From contig NC_045149.1 in the NCBI RefSeq assembly GCF_008831285.2, forward strand, positions 14,968,578-15,032,577: a DNA stretch of 64,000 bases. Reading direction: 5' to 3'. Position 1 is the stretch's first letter, and each line of letters starts with the position of its first letter. Below the pieces are notes generated by a model. That model had not been told where the DNA came from. It was given only the letters and a program-made list of their open reading frames with translations, and ran no database searches. The stretch comes from Nymphaea colorata. Lineage: Eukaryota; Streptophyta; Magnoliopsida; Nymphaeales; Nymphaeaceae. Below are positions 12,143 through 24,100 of the stretch, in pieces. The translations under genes were made by a program, and so were the position numbers.

Positions 12143-12560
12143 TCAAATCGCCTGTCCGCCATTGCTGGAGCTCCTGGGTGGGACGCCGAGCTTTGATCGT
12201 ATGCTTTGACCAAGCCGCTTCAAATCGTCCACCTGAGTCCAAACGGTGAAACGTTTGAGTCGATGGTCGAGATATCTGCAGAGCCCGGTCGGATCAGGAT
12301 AACGGGCATTATCGACATTTTGAGGTCCGGGCGAATGGCGAGCGGGAAAGAGAACTGACCTGGCGGATGCCGGAGGCGTGGACGACGCCGGCGACGGCGC
12401 AGGAAGCGGATCCCACGAAGAGCGAAGCGACGCCGAAGGCCTTGAAGGGCATCATCGTGGACGAGCCGCCGCTCCCACGCCTATACGCAGCCAGTCCGGC
12501 CACCAGCTGAGCCGATCCGGCGACCGCCCACCACCACGTCCCCCCGTCGATCTCCGCCAT
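12143..12560 (-). CDS. Small plant membrane protein, 96 residues, two exons
   Basis: Exons are 12560-12360 and 12232-12143 on the minus strand, joined in phase 0 across a 127-base intron (CAG|GTCAGT donor, GACTCAG acceptor). The protein starts MAEIDGGTWWWAVAG. It has a first hydrophobic stretch at about residues 8-25, a basic turn (YRRG), the segment MPFKAFGVASLFVG, a second hydrophobic stretch at about 41-60, and a soluble tail (VDDLKRLGQSIRSKLGVPPR). This matches a small, conserved, uncharacterised plant transmembrane family with the same WWW start and a VEDLK...IR..LG tail. The start is the only ATG that gives this start. The gene is divergent from the asparaginase gene, whose exons begin about 1.1 kb away. 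No function is known to me. Confidence 0.8.
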
Positions 12561-13179
12561 GACCCGTGCCCCACCGAACAGCCGATTCTCTCTTTCTCGC
12601 CCTCCCTCTGGAAATCACTAATAAAGCAACACTGACGGGGGAGCCCTAAAACGACGAGTTTTCCATTTCTTTTTTGGCATTTTATTCGTTTGTGACCCAC
12701 GGTGTCCCGGACAATCGGCACACTTGGGCTCGGACTACTCGTCTCGTCGACCAATTTGATCCGCTCTGAAAGTGTGCCGGACTGCTATTGGAGACATACC
12801 CAAATGAACGGCGATTGATCTTCTTTTTACAAAGAACAAAATATCAGATAAGGCTAGCAAAATATGCAGGCAGTCCTGAAATATGAGAAACAATAGGACT
12901 CGTGGGAGCAGTTACAAGATCATTGTGATCCCCTAGTTGAGAACAAAGCTAGAACCGATAAAATTAGATGATAAAAGATTTCTTATATTACATCAAAATG
13001 TTATTTCATGGTAATAAACTAGAATTCGGGATCATATTCTTACAAATTAACACTCCAATGACCTAGTTTTCAACCAGAAATTGACGCAGCACTCCAATTA
13101 CCTAGTCTCATGCTTGTTTACAATGTGCTTGCTAGAAAGGATGATGGAACTGTTCGTAGCTAAGTTTTCTTAATGTAGG

Positions 13180-13371
13180 TGGAAAAGTCGGGCAGCCGAA
13201 ACGAGCCGGGCTAATCTGGGGGTGGTTGGAACAGTTCGACGAATCGGTGGTGATGACGGAATACTGACGCACATGGTGGCCGACGCCCTACGTCTTGGAA
13301 CTTCAGCAATGAGAGAAGCAGTGGAGAGAAAAAATGGGAATTTGCTCACCGGCAGAAACATAAAGCCATAA
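13180..13371 (+). other. Unassigned open exon-like segment
   Basis: After an acceptor-like TTAATGTAG the plus strand is open for about 63 codons to TAA, including GGDDGILTHMVADALRLG and SAMREAVERKNGNLLTG. It is more GC-rich than its flanks. I do not recognise it. It could be a non-coding first exon of the downstream asparaginase gene, or a fragment of an unrelated gene or element. Confidence 0.25.
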
Positions 13372-13625
13372 TCCACTTGTACCTTGGGCTGGTGTCTCGA
13401 TGGCGCGTGTTGTGAACGAAATCATGCTCTGCTCGGTTCTTTTTGTTATCTATGTAAGAGCCAACTTTCTCCTCAATCTGATCGTTTTCTAAGAACACCC
13501 ATTTCCTCAGTTTGATCCTTTTGTCTTTGTTTTTGTCCCTTCTTTGTTTGGCGCCTCCATCATCGTCACCATGTTCTAATTGAGCATAATCTGTTCTCAA
13601 GAAGGCGCTTGTTGCGTCTTGTCAG

Positions 13626-16314
13626 GTTGGAGGAGGAGAAGGGAACGATCTCGAGCAGGTGGGTGTTCTTTCTTTGGACAAGAATGGGGGTATCATTGGA
13701 GAAGATGATGGAGTTATGAAGCGAGAACGTGAGGTTTCTGTGGGATATCCTTTGGTAGTAAGCACATGGCCCTTCATCAAGGCCGTCAGGGCAGCATGGG
13801 AAGCGGTGCGCAATGGGTATTCGGCCATTGATGCAGTAGTCGAGGGGTGCTCCGCATGTGAGGAATTGAGATGTGATGGCACTGGTAAGAAGTATGGAAA
13901 ATCATACAGCTATTATTACTAGATTGGACAATTTTCTCTTTCTTTCGTCTCTTTAGGTACTATCTTCTTGTGGAATTTGAACGTGGATTGAGCAACAAGG
14001 GGTGGAAATTTTGATGCTGTTGATGGGAGCTGCTGCAACATTTCTGCTGCAAAAATCTTTCATTTGTTGATTTTTCAACTTGAAAAGAGTAGATCTCGTG
14101 TGGTTTTCGGTTGTGTAGTTTCCGATCTCGGGTAGTTTCTATCCTGCAGGATCGGAATAGAACATAGTATAGCAGTCCTGCTTTTTTAATTCCACAAGAT
14201 TTGGTATCGTTTGGTAGTTCGCCTCAAAGCGCTGACCTTTTCTCCTTGAGCAGTGCTTGTTGCCTATGCTGTTAGGTTAGGTGTTTCTGAAGTCTGAAGC
14301 TAATATGGAAGTTCTAATCGAATTTGGTACTCTGATTAGTGTCTAAATTAGTGATTTTACCTTTTTCAGAGTTGGTGCTTGTGTTGTAATTGGCTTCTAT
14401 CTGTTTGTGTTTCGGCTAACTCTACATCTGTCGTAAGGTGATGATGTAGTCTACAAGAACGGCTGTACCATATACATCTATGCCCACGGTCTTGGGTGCA
14501 ATATTACGAAATATTAAGCTTGTCAACTCCCGAATGCGCATGCGCGCACACACAAGCACATTATTTGTACATGGCAACTTGTAAAATTTTTCCATGTGAG
14601 AACGTCATTGTTTATGGATATGTAGTTGGAATGGAAGATCATCTTCTTGCTTTTTATCTGCATTACTGACTTGATATATAAGCGAAAGAGAAAGTTCCAT
14701 TTGGTCATATTAGCTTGTTTAATGGAATTTGGGCATCATGTATCTCTGAAATACTAACACGAATGGAAGCATACAGTTGGGCCTGGAGGAAGTCCAGATG
14801 AAAATGGAGAGACCACAATTGACGCTCTGCTTATGGATGGGGTAATTATTTTTGCAGGGTACCCTTAGTCCATTTTGACAATTAGCTATTATGCATTTAG
14901 AAAATTCTTTTACATATCATTAAGGAGTCTTGTCTAATTTTCTTGTCCAAGGATATTACTAGGCAACCATGGAAGTTGGGGCTGTTGCTGCTATGAGATA
15001 CGTAAAAGATGGAATCGCAGCTGCAAGATTAGTCATGAGACACACCAGGCATACTCTGCTTGTTGGGGAGATGGCTTCGAGATTTGCAATTTCCATGGGT
15101 CTTCCAGGACCAGCTGATCTAAGCTCCCCAGATTCCATGGATAAATGGACTAAATGGAAGGAGAATTCATGCCAACCTAATTTCTGGAAGAATGTGTCTC
15201 CTTCTCATGGATGTGGGCCTTATCTTCCTGTTGATGAAACATCAACTGCAACCAATGGATGCAATTCAACGATTGGGTTACCTGAATCTTGCCGTATCAA
15301 CCGACACAGCCATGACACAATCTCCATGGCAGTCATTGACGAGGTATGAACTAAGTAGTGATCCTTGGGAAGTGCTTTCATCTTATTTTTCATGTCCTTG
15401 ATTTCTGTCCTGTGTCGTTTAGAGGAGGCATATTGCTGTCGGTACATCGACAAATGGTGCTACCTTCAAAATCCCTGGAAGGTAAGCAGTTTGTGAACAA
15501 TTTTTTCTGTCACTGCGAATGTTCTGTATTCATTCTTCATTGGCTGCTAAGGCCACATGCGATGTGCCACTCGAATTGTAATAGTTTTGCCATAATTCTA
15601 GTTCAAGCTCCTGTCAATAATTTGCTTCTCTTCAGGGTTGGTGATGGGCCTATTGCTGGTTCTTCGTCCTATGCTGATGATGAAGTCGGTGCTTGTGGAG
15701 CAACAGGTGATGGTGACATCATGATGCGCTTCCTCCCCTGGTAATCCTTTTTTTGGTTTTATGTGGGTGTCAGAATCAGCACAAACTTGGCAATATTGTT
15801 TCTTTTAATACTGCATAATATACCAATAGTTCGACCAACTTAAAAATTGAAGCTGACTATACATAAATTGTAAATGAAGGGGTCATCAGAGTCAAATCTC
15901 ATCTGATTGACAGGATTAAGCAGGCACCATGTTGTTAGTGTATGGCTGTGGCTGTAATTTCTTCAAAATCTGTCTTAAACTTCCTGCAAATTAGTAGTAT
16001 CTGAGACCTGAATTTTAAATAGAAGAACATTTTTTTATTAGCTTGAACTGCTTTCTTTGTTTTGTTCTTTTCTGATTTGCAGTTACCAAGTTGTTGAAAG
16101 CATGAGGCTGGGCATGGAGCCCAAAAGAGCTGCTGAAGATGCCGTTCTGCGGATTGGACGCAAATACCCAGATTTTGTTGGTGCTGTTTTCGCCGTGAAC
16201 AGGGATGGTGTGCATGGTGGTGCTTGCTATGGATGGACTTTCCAATACTCAGTGAGGAGTCCAAACATGCAAGATGTGGAAGTGTTCACCGTTCTGCCTC
16301 TAAGTGTAAGATGA
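13626..16314 (+). CDS. N4-(beta-N-acetylglucosaminyl)-L-asparaginase (aspartylglucosaminidase family)
   Basis: An Ntn hydrolase of the asparaginase-2 family that would cleave the GlcNAc-Asn bond of glycoproteins. Exons: 13626 (or ATG 13716)-13884, 14777-14841, 14963-15343, 15423-15481, 15636-15740 and 16083-16314, with consistent phases. Landmarks are [76 protein letters not shown] and the self-cleavage/nucleophile region [10 protein letters not shown] (Thr about residue 197 from ATG 13716). The substrate loop [12 protein letters not shown], the segment [10 protein letters not shown] and the C-terminal [11 protein letters not shown] follow. From ATG 13716 the protein has 336 residues, somewhat short for the family. 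The usual N-terminal signal peptide is not visible: the frame opens after an acceptor at 13625, so an upstream exon with the true start is likely. Family assignment is firm; the start is not. Confidence 0.88.
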
Positions 16315-16557
16315 TATCCAGCAGTCTGTCTGTTGATTCCAGATACTGTGATATTATGATTCATCGCCACAGTAATCGCTATTTACTTGTATTATATGCA
16401 AAAACGGGGTGTATCCACTTACCTCGACGCTTTACTTTCAGTGCGTCAATCCAAATATTTTCTTAATATAGCTTTTTTATTAGTGAAACGAATAGTTGTT
16501 ACCTGTTCTTATATTTACTCTAAGTCTCTAACATCCAGAAAACCGTAGCCTCTTTCT

Positions 16558-16751
16558 CTCTTTCTTTCTCTCTCGTAATACATCACTATTTAATATTTTG
16601 AAAGCCTGACTTTTGCTCTACAAAGAACATCTGTAATGCCCTTTTCATTTGCCTCTCTCTCTTTCTCTCTCGTAATACATCACTATTTAATATTTTAAAA
16701 GCCTGACTTTTGCTCTACAAAGAACATCTGTAATGCCCTTATTCATTTGCC
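16558..16751. repeat. Tandem 97-bp duplication downstream of the asparaginase gene
   Basis: Two head-to-tail copies run from CT-rich DNA through CGTAATACATCACTATT to ATCTGTAATGCCCTT, with only a few differences, so the event is recent. It lies 240 bases past the asparaginase stop and may fall in its 3' region. Confidence 0.85.
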
Positions 16752-16880
16752 TCTTTGGATTTTTGATCAAGGTGGGACTCATCTCCTGCAATTCTTTTTC
16801 AAATCCATGTGTAAGTGCTTATTTTTTCGTGTGGTGTTAGTGCATCGACGTCTTTATTCTGAAGAACAAGCTAGAGCCTA

Positions 16881-16916
<36 letters not shown>

Positions 16917-17457
16917 CTGTCTCCAGTTTTTGCGGGAAAGTGGGGAAGAGGGAGAGCCGCTGGTTTAAGAAACTTTTAGAAAAAAAAAAACCCAGCAACA
17001 GCCAACGTTGAGTTAGGCCCTACTTGTGAGGAGGATCAGATTAAGGATTTCGAATTAAATGATATTGAGGGGTCCATAAGTGGGGTTTGAATTTGGCAAT
17101 AATCTGGTAAAGTCCGTCTGTCACTAGATACATGTATATTAGTTCAGGAAGCCTACTTAATTAATAGGCTTTCAGTGAGTATGTCGCTATGGACCTATAT
17201 ACAAGGTTGGAACGAACTCTCATCTTGTGTCTGACTTTCCATGAGATACCAATGTAGTTGCACGCTCGTATCCCGACCCATCTTAGGTACATAAGCAGGT
17301 CCGAATTTTGAGAATTTTTTAAGCCAATTTGGTTCGGACCCGAAAACTTAGATCAGGTTGTGTCTCCGTATGTTATATTAAGTTTCAAATTTTAAAAATA
17401 ACGAGAGATGTGGATACGTGACTGGGGTAGTTAGTAACCGTCTTACTATGGGAGGTC

Positions 17458-17505
<48 letters not shown>

Positions 17506-17653
17506 AGAGGGTCTTGTAAGTGGGGCCTATTTTTTTGGGTATGACTTATTTAAAACTTGGTCAGCAAGTACGTTTTGGAAGTTGATATCTTTCTCTACAC
17601 TGAACTCTTGCACTGCGCCATTGCCGACCTTCGTCAGTGACTCACTCGAGAGG
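16752..17653. repeat. Asparaginase-DUO1 intergenic region with AG microsatellites
   Basis: It holds AG runs at about 16885-16914 and 17459-17500, the second followed by a short G run. The DUO1 promoter and leader should lie here, but no core element stands out. No gene seen. Confidence 0.6.
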
Positions 17654-20233
17654 ATGAGAGAAACTGGCAGCAGCAGCAGCAGGAGCAGCCACATGAGCCC
17701 GAAAACCACAGACTCACTTCCAGCCATGAGAAAGGGTCCATGGCTGCCTGAGGAAGATGAGATCCTCCTAGAGTACGTCAGGCAATTTGGTGCCAGAGAT
17801 TGGAGCTCCATTCGATCCAAAGGTTTGCTACCAAGAACAGGAAAATCATGCCGCCTGCGCTGGGTTAACAAGCTTAAGCCTGACTTAAAGAGGTACCATC
17901 GGTTACCAGTTTCTTGTTAAAAACTCCTTTAAGTATCAAATCTCATTTAACTTATGCCTCTGTTAGTTTACATAGAAAATGGTAGTAGTAGTAGTAGTAG
18001 GACTTATTATGGCAGTTATATGATTAAGAGAGTGTGTCATGGGTTTTTATTGATCTTATTGTATATAGAACGGCTTACTGTTAACTAAGTTTTAGGTCTG
18101 GGTCTTGCTTGTGGAGATTATTTTTTCTCGATTGGCACTTTTAGTTAATTATGTTAAAGAATCTAATCTGAATACCAGTTGGGGAGTACCTCTGTATATT
18201 GTTTGCCTGTTAGCCGAGCTAGATGATGCATTATGAACAAGTTGATGATGTTACATAACAGCAGGTGCAAGTTCTCACCCGAAGAGGAGAGGATAGTGAT
18301 AGAACTGCAAGCCAAATTCGGTAATAAATGGGCTAGAATTGCTACTTATCTACCAGGAAGGACCGACAATGATGTGAAGAATTTCTGGAGTACAAGACAG
18401 AAGAGGTTGGCAAGGATGCTTCAAGCTCCAGCACCGGGACAAGCATCGTCGTCGTCATCATCTGCGGCTCCGACTTCGATTATGGCTCCTCCGACTTCGG
18501 CTATGGCTCCGACTCCGACTCCGACTCCGACTCAGGCTCCGGCATTGCAGTACCCACCACCTAAGCTTGTTACAATGGATGCCAGGGGCATAGATCCAGT
18601 TGCAAGGATCAGAATTTTCCAAGAATTTTCGGTGTTTGAGGTGAGAAAATTGGCAATATTTTTTTTCAAATTATATCAATGTGGGAATTGTATTTTAAGG
18701 GAAAATTACAAGAAGATCCTGAAATTTTTTAGGCAATTCAAATGCGCACCGAAGTTATTTTATGGTTAGCCAAGAACAAACACTTGTATCGCTGCCGAAT
18801 ACAAATGGCTAGGTATAGACATAAGAATGGTGACCTGAACGGTGAACGCCATTTGGTTTGACCCGAACCTGATTCCGATATGATTTTGCTTGGATATCTG
18901 GCACAGTATACTACATGTATTTTAAAGTTTCTATTATATAGAAAGCATGAAATATAAAAGTTTTCTTTCGATTTATGCGTTGAAGGGGCCAATTGCAATT
19001 ATTTTCCCTAACAAATTAGTTTAAAAGAACTGTCTTGTCATGTATGTTCTCCCACGTGATGGACCCCACGCGTCCTTATTTTCTCTCCCGTTTTCTCATT
19101 TTTCACTTTTCTTTTATTTTGTTAAATTTTAAGCACAGACCAGACCACCTATACCGATCTTCTCTCTCTCTCTTAAATTTACTCATTTTTGCTTTACTTT
19201 TTTTGGCTTTGTTTTTAAGACCAACTGTCCACAATCCCCACGTTCTCACACTTGGCCCTCCCTGCCATCTCTACTCATTACTTCTTCTTCTTTTCTCTCT
19301 CTCTCTCCTATATATATATATAGGGAGAAAAAGAATCATGTCGTTGGAGTTTGATGGAGTCCTGCAACTTCTTTTTATGTACTAAGAATGCATGTTAGGT
19401 TGTGGAAATCGATACGCAATTGAGTTACAAATACAAATATGAAACAAAGAACACAAATGAGGGCAGTTTCATAGAAAAATTCGACCCATAACAAGATTCT
19501 CGAATTTGATGAAATCTAAAAGATACTGGCCACTAAAATACCATAATTTCATCCGCCATATTAGCCTGCCAATATTTTTTTCTCTTTTCATGGTTTTCAT
19601 TTCTAATATTATGGCTTATGGTGAAATTTCTATATCCAAATATTTGTGGTATATGGTCTTGATGAAATACCAAATCAAACCATGGATGCTTCTGCCTGAC
19701 TTGGTCATTTTCAATTGTGTCCTTAGGCACCCCTTCTCAATCCCTTGCCGTTCTCCGGCGAACCACAATGCGATCAAACCTCGAACTGTTCCACCGTTCT
19801 TGGCAACGCTGATGTGATCACCATGGTTCGCTTGCCGGATATGATCAACGAAAATATCCTCAACCTGGACGCGAACAGCCGTCCGCCCCAACAACTCAGG
19901 TGCAGCAACACAAAGGTTGAAGAAGAAGATCATCTAACAATTGGCAGCCACATCCCACAACCTCCATTGGATGTCCAGTTTGTGCCAATGATGGATGACT
20001 TTGCTCCTGGATTCTACGACGATGATTTTCCGGCGGACAGCATTGGCCAGGAAGACCCGTTGAAGCTCCCACTCAGTTTGCCAACATTGGATTATGATGA
20101 AGAAAAAGTAGGAACCAAGCAAGAGGATACCGACGACCCGGCTACTCCTGACAGCTTCTTTGATGATTTTCCAACAGACATGTTTGACTGCTCGGAGCCA
20201 GTGCCTACGCCAACAACACTGCCGGACTGGTGA
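17654..20233 (+). CDS. DUO1: DUO POLLEN1-type R2R3-MYB transcription factor
   Basis: Activator of the male germline programme, needed in Arabidopsis for generative-cell mitosis and sperm differentiation. Exons: 17654-17892, 18262 (or 18265)-18640, 19727-20233; the protein has 374 (or 373) residues. R2 starts at about residue 26 ([17 protein letters not shown]) and includes [20 protein letters not shown], typical of DUO1. R3 follows with [29 protein letters not shown] and [16 protein letters not shown] Ser/Pro/Thr-rich linker follows, then an acidic C-terminus with [10 protein letters not shown] and [18 protein letters not shown], like the DUO1 activation tail. The start is the first in-frame ATG; ATGs at residues 14 and 25 are alternatives. 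The R2/R3 junction spacing depends on a CAGCAG acceptor: the upstream choice gives the extra residue that marks DUO1 proteins. An apparent miR159 site lies in exon 1. The gene converges on APC8. Confidence 0.93.
17801..17821 (+). promoter_or_regulatory. Apparent miR159 target site in DUO1 exon 1
   Basis: The 21 bases here run TGGAGCTCCATTCGATCCAA plus A and code for WSSIRSK of R2. Against a perfect complement of canonical miR159 (recalled as UUUGGAUUGAAGGGAGCUCU plus A) they differ at three places: two are G:U wobbles (miRNA positions 8 and 20) and one is a mismatch at miRNA position 12, leaving the cleavage pair 10/11 intact. Arabidopsis DUO1 (MYB125) is a known miR159 target. Pairing was judged by eye. 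Confidence 0.8.
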
Positions 20234-21154
20234 TCTCTATCACGTAGCGGCAAACTGGTGATGCTAGAACAAGATGTTCAATGTACACTTTGCTAGTGTT
20301 TCCCTAAAGCTTGGTTATGTTTGAATTATGTACCATGTAACATAAGACGGGTTGCACACTTTATGCAGAAATAGTGTTTCCCTGTTCCTTCTCTTTTGCT
20401 GATCTTATCAAACAGTGGTTTTCTTTGTTACTGAGTTATTAAATTGCATAAATTATTACACCTGGTTGGTGCAACTTGTGATTAAAAAGCCAGACCATTT
20501 CACTTTTCAGTGGTACTGGACTAGAAGAAACAGACCAAATTGTCACTATGCTACCATACAATAGAGGAAAAATGAAGGCCGCTCCAAGTTCAGTTGGAGC
20601 ATAATTAAGGGTCACATGTCTCTCCTAGAAAAGGCCAGAGCTGGTTGGGAGCGTCGTTCTAATCCACGTAAATATCAGATCCTAAGCAATCGTCTTCAAA
20701 ATCACCAACCAAAGAGCAAAACTTAAATCCAGAGAAACAACTGAAAGGGAGAGCAGCCAACCTAATTTACAGATACACCACATTACAGAGACTTCACAGA
20801 AAATTTAGCTATTTGGCATTTTTGCAGTTCGTTTAAGACATATTACACAGACATTACTGCAACAGCTGAACTGAGCTTGCACGTAGACATTTTTTTTTTT
20901 TAATCCATGGTGATTGACGTTAAAACCAGGTGGGCCTGACCTAAAGAATCCCTATAAGATGGACTAATTTGGAGGCCAAGCACCTATGTAGGCATCACTT
21001 TAATTAATCCTCTCATAACTTATGAGTCCAATCGACGGCCTGAGAAAGAATGCCTTTACCGGACCTCTAGCCAATAACGAAATGGCAGAATCATGCATTG
21101 CTCCTCGAAGTAAACCGCACATTATAATGTTCATTCAAGCTGAAGCAGAGACAC
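20234..21154. other. Convergent 3' intergenic region, DUO1 / APC8
   Basis: It is 921 bases between the two stop codons. Both 3' untranslated regions and terminators should lie here. No open gene and no obvious repeat is seen. Confidence 0.7.
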
Positions 21155-24100
21155 TCAAGGCATGAATTGATCGACTTCCATTGAAGGAAAACCAGACTGT
21201 GAAGTTTTCATTCCCATAATGTTCCTTGCGGTCTCCTTTTCCTACGATGACACCAAGCAATATCAGCAGAATAATCACTTAATATGTCAGAACCACTAAA
21301 CGAGAAAAATGCCATGCCCAACTTACATGGAATAGGCATGACAAAGTTATGAACATGCTTACAGAAAATTGAAGTTTCTGCGTGCAAAAACCTGATTACC
21401 AAGCAAAAGCCAGGAAAGTTTTTAAACTATCCAGCTCACATCCATCAAAGAGAACTGCCAAAGTCATTCACTAGTTACCAAAATTTGTGTCTCGAGTTAG
21501 AAAATTTTCAAATACTGATGAGCCTTCCAGTTCACAAATACAATTTCAAAGGCAAGATTAATTGAATGATTGACCACAATTGCAGCTTGGTCTACCAAAA
21601 CATCACAATTTTCCACAAACCAGTAACAAGTTAAGGAACTAATTAGAATGTATAGTGTGAAAATGGATGGATTCAGTACCCAAGGTTAAATCATCTGTTT
21701 CCAAGAAGGAATTACAAACAGAAAAAACAAGCGAAAGCAAAATCTCTTTGGTCATCAGAAGACTGAAATTTGGTTTGATAACTCACATGCCAATCATCTC
21801 ATGGCTATTGAGAATGAATCAAATAGATAGATATTTTTCTCAATCTTCCAGACTTGTTCCTATGGAACCAAGGTCGAAAGGTTGAGAAGGTTGGTTATCA
21901 TGTTATCTACCAAACAGAGGGTAGATAGAATTGGTCTTTCAGCAATATAATGTCATGTTCAGTTTTTAGCATTCCGCAGAAATGTAAAACAGAAACACGG
22001 TATTCACTTTCACTTACGAGTTTTAAAATACATATGCTACCACATCCTACTGGATCAATCAATTCCATATCAAGCTATTCAGAAAGTATCAGAGTCATTA
22101 AGAAAAGACACATTTTTAGGCTTTTAAGAAACTTCATTTAGAATTCCAACAGAAGAAAAATAACTAACCGTTGCCGTGTAGTCTAGAAGCCTGGTACAGT
22201 ATATTTGAGCCTCCTCGTGCTTGTTTTGAGATTGGCAATGTTCTGCAAGAAAACTCAGAGCTCTGATGACATTTGGACCCTCTCTTTGTTCTTCATCCAT
22301 CCGCTCTAAATCAAGTTTGTAATACATTGCAGCTTGATCCCGGCGACCAAGTTTGTCATGGAGTTCTGCCAGCTTGGACAAAGCAATACCTTCTCTCTCA
22401 TTGTAGTTTGCTGCCCGTTTATAGCACTTGATTGCTTCATCAAGCATATTAAGTTGTCCACTTTCATAGCACTGTGCCAATGCAACCCACATACGAGCAT
22501 CTGTGGGCTGAAGATATGCAGATTTCCTATAGTAGTAGAGAGCATAGAAGGGCATTGCCATCAATTCATAGGTTTGACCTAAACCATACCAAGCACGATA
22601 ATCTCGAACATTTATGTCAACAGCCCTCCGGTAAGCATCAACAGCTGCAGCTGGATTCTTCATCTCTACATATTCATGTCCCATAAGCGTCCAAGCTGAC
22701 AGGTACTTTCTGTTCAGCCTCAGCGCTCTGCGAAAATATATAACAGCCTTCTCATGCAATCCTTTTAGACTATAGTAATTGCCAATTATGCAGCATGATT
22801 CCGGACGATATTTATCAGTTGAGATTACCCTGTGAGCAAGACAACTGAGAGCAGAACAAGACTCCTTCGCATAAAGCACATTCGAGTATACATCCATTGT
22901 ATCTACACGATAAGGATCATTTTTTAGCAGATCATCAAAGATTGCATGCGCTTCATCAAACTCACTCAAACTATACTGAGCTGTTGCAATCTGAGCTTGA
23001 ACATAATCGCTGAGGGAGAAATTTCCTTGCAGAAGTTCATATTTCTTTAGAGCTTCACCATATATCTTGAGCTCAAGGTATGCACTTGCAAAAAAGAAAT
23101 CCTTCATCCAGTGGTTCTTTATGTTCACATTCACATTATTCAGAATATCAATGCTGGTGCAAAGTGACTGAAGTTCTGACCAAGCATTCCAATTCCAAGG
23201 GTAACCATTTACAGACTCAACTAGGACAGCCCGAGCAAGATCATCACAGCCTCTATCACGAAGAACAACGCCATATAAATACAGCCCAAAAGGATCAATA
23301 GACCCTTTTTTGCGGTGCATACACAGCTCCTGCTCAAGGCCACCTAGTTCACAATTAATAGTTGTACCTTTGCCAAAAGGGCCTTCAAGTTCAATCATCT
23401 CTTCCTCTTTACGCTTCTCCCCAGCCTAAAGTAGCAATTAGAAAAATGATGAATCAAATTGCAGAGAAGGATGCCTCAAACATTTCATATTAACATAAAC
23501 CATGTATCTAGGCAGATACTGCTTTGGATCCACAGATTTCTCCTTCTTAATAGATAGTAGAAACTAGAGAACATGTAAGCAATTAATACAAAGAATAGGT
23601 ACTATAGATTATGTTAAGAAAAAGATGTACACAAAACAAGCACAGAGGAAAAAAAAATATCTTCCTATAAATAATAAAGGATAATAAATAAAGTTTCTTA
23701 CACTTGTATCTCAGGAAGGCTGCTGTTTCATGGCAACTTTAATACCACGAAGCTTACTATATTGTGTTCCAATGATGCACAAGCAGGCATAAAATTCTGT
23801 AAGTCTATAGCACGCCTAACGTTAAAAGGATGAAGCTAAATAGATAATAGATGCACATAGAAAGCAAAAAATGGAAAACACAGTTAAGGGATAGCAGACA
23901 AAATCCAGTATATTGACACTCTAAACTGTCTCAACTTTCAATTTGAATTTTGGACAAACTATTGTAACGTATCCAATTGTGGTGCATTTTTTCTTCCATT
24001 TAGCTGTTGCAGTTAGCTTTCAAAATACACAATGAACGAAGCCCTAACACAAAGCTTTGCAAGTAATTTGTAGTTTTGTACCTTCAAACTACATTTTATT

